Part shown: positions 60,437 through 64,000 of the stretch, piece by piece | How positions within the stretch are numbered: the stretch's first letter is position 1 | Layout of the letters: each line of letters begins with the position of its first letter | Assembly: GCA_038025085.1 (NCBI GenBank) | Contig: CM076154.1 | Coordinates: 38,668,501 to 38,732,500 of the forward strand | DNA length: 64,000 bases | Origin: Tetragonia tetragonoides | Taxonomy: Eukaryota > Streptophyta > Magnoliopsida > Caryophyllales > Aizoaceae | Direction of reading: 5' to 3' | Made by a program: the position numbers and the translations under genes | The notes under the pieces: generated by a model | Database searches by the model: none | What the model saw: the letters and a program-made list of their open reading frames with translations, nothing else | Told to the model about the DNA's origin: nothing

Positions 60437-62358
60437 TGAATTTCAATGAGCCAGCGACACTGCTGGAGAAGAGTCAAATAAAGCTGGAACAATATCAATA
60501 AAATTAAAATCAATCACGCTTCTGTTCTTAGATTCAATAGTTACCCATTTTGCAACAAAATTAAATCTCTCCTTTTTTGCGCTTGAAAGATGGAATTTAT
60601 GCTTGTTGCATTGTGGGACATAAATGATTGACACTTGGAGAACTTATTCTATCATGACTCGTGCCTGTAATCATGTTTGAATATATCAGTGGAAGTAAGA
60701 TGCTGTGCTATTTTATGTGGTCTTTGACGTTAGTTACTCTATACGTACTTCCCTGATTTCTCTATTGGCTGTGTGGTTCTCTTTTTATTTTTTTTATTTT
60801 TTTTAATGTAAATTTAGTTGTGTGTTTGATTAGGGATATTCAACCAGCAGCATTGTTTGAATTGCTGAAGAGCTGGGATACACTTTTTGATGACAACCCT
60901 GAGGTATGACTATGGCCTGAAATCATGGTTGGAACTGCTGGATGTGCCATTAGTATCTGTGGCCCTTACAAATTTTTTCGTTGATTCAGATTGGTGGAAA
61001 GTAACTTACTTCCTCTTGAGATCAATATATGTGACCCCCCCACCCCCCCAACATCCAAAGTCCAAACGAAGACGTTATGGTGGTGTTTATTGTTGTGAGA
61101 GTAAAAACATTTGGCGTGTATAGGGGGCCCATTTTACGTGCACTCCTTTCAATAGGCTGTTCAAGTATGTAGTGTGTAAAACTTAGTTATGGTCAAATGA
61201 CCTAGCAATCCCATCTGCTTTGTCACCTTGCTCCAATCTTCAGAGTTATGCTGAAATGAAAGTACATTTTGTTCACTTCCCTGGAGTTTTGGTGGATTAT
61301 ACTTGCACTCTGGGCATGCGGACTGCGGAGGCTCTTCAAGATGTTGAAAAATACAAATAAGTGTCATGAACCTTCTTTTTGTTGGGGGTTTGCTATTTAT
61401 ATTGCATCTGTGCCTTTACCTCGATATGTTTCTGAATTTTCCTTTGATGCATTGAACTTCTATATCTAAATTAAAGTTGATCTGAATATCACATGCATAA
61501 CATAAATATGTTCCTAATAGGTTGCCAAGAAAGTCAAGGAGTTGCAATCCATGTTGAAGTTTGTAGATACCAAGAGCTCTGGATGCGATTCAACGGATGT
61601 TTCCTTGTAATCATCTATCCTTTAGTTCACATCATTGCTACATGAACTTTTCTCTTGTGAGCGTTGTTTAATGAATGAAGAGTAAGATTATACATGTTTC
61701 TGTTTTCAGACATGCAACCCATATGAACCCCTAAGGTAAACATGAAATTCAGGTGTATAAGCAAATTTCCTATGCAGATGCCCGGAGACTGGAGTACAAG
61801 ATTCGACTCTTGTCCCAAAACTGACTGAATTCCATTCAGTGGCTTTAACCCTTATTTCTGATAACAACTCTAGTGATTTGAGAAGTAAATAAGCTCAGAT
61901 GCTAGCCAAGGGAAAAAAATGAAAAAGAAAAAAGGATAAAAAAATGAGAAAAAAAAAAATGAAAAATAAGAGGGTAGTGCAGTCTGAGTCCTTCCATGAA
62001 GTACAACACAAATATGTTTGCCTCCACGAGAGAACCATATTTCTTTCTTAATATCTGCATGCTCTGTTGCCTTTGTGCAATTCAATACTAGAGAATGCAA
62101 ATTTTCATACATGGCTAACTGTGCTCAATAGGTAAATTTCTACAGACAATTTCTCCCCACATCATTATGAAAATGAATAAACTGTGAAGGATCTTGTCTA
62201 AATGGGAAATGTGTGCATGTGTTGTTAAATGCCTAATCTTGGCACACCACATATGTATGAAAATGGTTCTCTAGTTCTCTATCTTTTTCTGAGGAAGTGC
62301 TTATGTTCTATTGGCCGCCATTTTGCTAGCAGGCTCTTCATCTTCATTCAAGGCTATA

Positions 62359-62360
<2 letters not shown>

Positions 62361-62393
<33 letters not shown>
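62361..62393. repeat. 33-base T run
   Basis: Uninterrupted T homopolymer in an ORC3 intron, prone to length error in sequencing. Confidence 0.95.
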
Positions 62394-62394
<1 letters not shown>

Positions 62395-62601
62395 TTGGGT
62401 ATGAAGGCATTTATTTCGAAGTAGGATATACAGTGCTGAAGCCTTGTTCTTTTCGGTTGTCATGAGATAAGGTTGACCTCTCATGAAACTATTTTCTTAT
62501 GATTTGTACTTCAGGAGACATTCTTTCCGAAGCATCAGCGCAGCTAAAGATCCAAAATTGTTGAATGAGAAAGCTGTTACTTTCATTGAATGGATGCTTA
62601 G

Positions 62602-63426
62602 GTAACAAATTTCAATTGTCAGTCTTTCATGAACAATCTGATTCTCTTGCTAAGGTTTCTTTTCTTTTGTTGTCTCACTATTGCGCTTACTCCAGTCGGG
62701 AACTTTATAACTGTATTTCAAAAGTTTGAATGATTTTAGGGTGTTATTCTGTCATTCAATATTGTTATCATATAACAACTATATTCTGTTTGTAGTTTTT
62801 AATCCATCAAATAATAGGACTTTAAGTTGTATGACTTGGACTTAGTCTTGCCTCATGGTTATTTTACGTCCATGTGGCTGTAGTCCCCAACAGTGTGTGT
62901 CGGCCACTGAAATTGTTTAAACTAGTCATGCATTGGAGCTCTTCGTTATTTCTTCTTTTTTAGGGGGATTCACTCGAGCTTTATTGATTCTCTGATAGCT
63001 AACTCGTCTTTCTTAAATCTGCTAGCTGATTTGTGTGATTTACCTTGAAAGAGATCTTGCTACTTAAGCAGTTAGAAACCTTGGATGAAATTGGATACAT
63101 GATGTGCATTGCTTGTTTTTTGCTTTCAAATTAGATAAGATTTAGTGATGTGTATGCCGGATAGATTTCATAGCATGTTAAGATAAGAATCTTTAGAAGC
63201 AATCATTTTACATTGCTTTAGAATTCAGAAGCCTGTGGGCGGTGTCAATGAGGAATGACATGCAATTATGGGAAAGAAAAGCGGATGAAAGTCCATAAAA
63301 TATCAGAAGTAATAATTTTCCTTTGCTTTAGAAGCTTGTGGGTGGTGCCGTGGTGGCAATTAGGAATCCCGTTATTTGTTATAGGAGATATGCCAACGGA
63401 AATCCATGAGCAGTTGATCACCCAAC
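62602..63426. other. ORC3 intron or flank, nothing recognised
   Basis: After the last recognised ORC3 exon (donor GT at 62602) no further exon was found. Two related stretches near 63215-63245 and 63317-63365 (GCTTTAGAA...GTGGGCGGTG-like) suggest a small diverged duplication. Confidence 0.4.
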
Positions 63427-63629
63427 GCTATGTTTGGCAGAGAGCTTTTGGAGGAGCCTTAATTTTTGGGGTAGTCAAAAGCTCCCGAAAGCTTTGTTTG
63501 GATAGACAAGCTTACTTTAGCTTTTATTAGTGGCCAAAAGCTAAGTTTGTGAAAGCTACCTATAAAGCTGAAGCTACTGACAGGTTGCAGCTACAGTTCA
63601 CAGCTACGCCTAGTTTTGCCAAACACAGC
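63427..63629. mobile_element. Short MITE, about 200 bp
   Basis: Inverted ends GCTATGTTTGGCA on the left and GCTGTGTTTGGCA on the minus strand at the right resemble the ends of the MITEs near 2677 and 4310. No clean target duplication found. Confidence 0.45.
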
Positions 63630-64000
63630 CCAAGACAACCTTTAGCTAGCTGTTTAATACCCTTATCTGTTGAAATGGACTATTGGGTCTATAGTCTATT
63701 CGACCTGTGTACCAGTAAATTTCCTTGACGCGGGCTCCTCATGTCCAAGGCATGGGTGAAAGTTGAAGTTATTTTTTTTTGTTGATAATTAAGTCAATTT
63801 TATTTATTTGTATCAAGGAGTTTTATATAAAAAGAGTAGCTACAGAAAAACTCCAAGAACACTCGACTATAATAGCACATTCACAGCCACAACCTCCACC
63901 TTCTAGGAAGGGTTGGGAAGGGTGTGCAGTCATGTGCTTATGCGAGGTTACAAAAAGAGGGCTTAATGGTCATGGAAATCTACAAACAAAAAACTCATGG
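63630..64000. other. Window end, nothing recognised
   Basis: No coding exon or repeat boundary identified. Confidence 0.4.

Larger units (their letters stand above)
52782..62601 (+). pseudogene. ORC3: ORC3 (origin recognition complex subunit 3) copy, damaged
   Basis: ORC3 is a core subunit of the six-protein complex that marks replication origins in the nucleus. Recognised exons: one ending 52823 (SENNLQ), 52922-53083 (PFFVLH...), 53471-53642, 53821-53980, 54270-54397 (VVIIIEDMERCSGSVLSDFI), 54843-55095 continued at 56323-56342 (MGVTTTLDAPRNILSSNALQ), 56441-56518, 57755-57839, 59087-59280 (CLYEAGKPLSIQLLDLYCEA), 60834-60903, 61521-61606, 62515-62601. Defects: no in-frame ATG in the first exon; the acceptor before 53821 is GG instead of AG; a stop and shortened stretch at 53904-53920; a one-base loss near 54868 giving TAG-TAA; a LINE inside exon 6. 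Removing the LINE and restoring one base would make exon 6 phase-consistent. Exons between 56519 and 57754 are unclear. The C-terminal exons are absent up to 64000; they may lie beyond the window. Identity is firm; the copy as read cannot encode full ORC3. Confidence 0.85.

Noticed and set aside
63255..63530. 91-codon frame near the window end as an ORC3 exon
   Set aside because: No similarity to the ORC3 C-terminus, and it overlaps a MITE with defined inverted ends.

Overview
This window is nuclear DNA of a flowering plant, most likely a eudicot. It is AT-rich, its genes are split by GT-AG introns, and its genes belong to plant families: an F-box/LRR protein, a GRF-interacting factor, an At2g31720-type B3 protein, a RAD16-like SNF2 helicase and ORC3. 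It also carries plant Ty1/copia, LINE, MULE-like, hAT, Tourist-like and Helitron-like repeats. I could not fix the species.

Layout: 1-5860 is intergenic, with local duplications, a 754-bp MITE, a 363-bp hAT element and a second MITE. 6014-23567 (+) is a RAD16-like helicase gene in 15 recognisable exons. One intron holds an old, frameshifted copia element (11500-16506). One exon is cut by a young copia element on the opposite strand (17046-22269; 256-bp LTRs differing at one base; 5-bp target duplication). 25143-27158 (-) is an apparently intact F-box/LRR gene. It is divergent from 27702-35333 (+), a 14-exon coiled-coil protein with a conserved C-terminal domain. 36500-45140 is a repeat block with Helitron-like ends, an element with long inverted repeats, and a Pack-MULE-like element holding gene-like sequence. 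45395-46147 (+) is a B3 gene. 48034-51236 (-) is a GRF-interacting factor gene and 52782 to about 62601 (+) is an ORC3 copy. A 974-bp foldback element separates the last two.

The main theme is gene damage. RAD16-like: LTR element in an exon, no RING segment, one junction out of phase. ORC3: lost splice acceptor, two coding indels, LINE in an exon. GIF: two in-frame stops. B3: one-base frameshift in a G run. Coiled-coil gene: one exon whose length breaks the frame. Only the F-box gene looks intact. Decay of redundant copies (old duplication or polyploidy) or a low-recombination region would both explain this. Sequence errors could account for the single-base changes but not for the insertions with target duplications.

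I found no operon-like system, CRISPR array or clear new enzyme pathway. The observations most worth following are the clustered decay, the exonic insertions with exact target duplications, the large foldback between two divergent genes, and the Pack-MULE-like capture.
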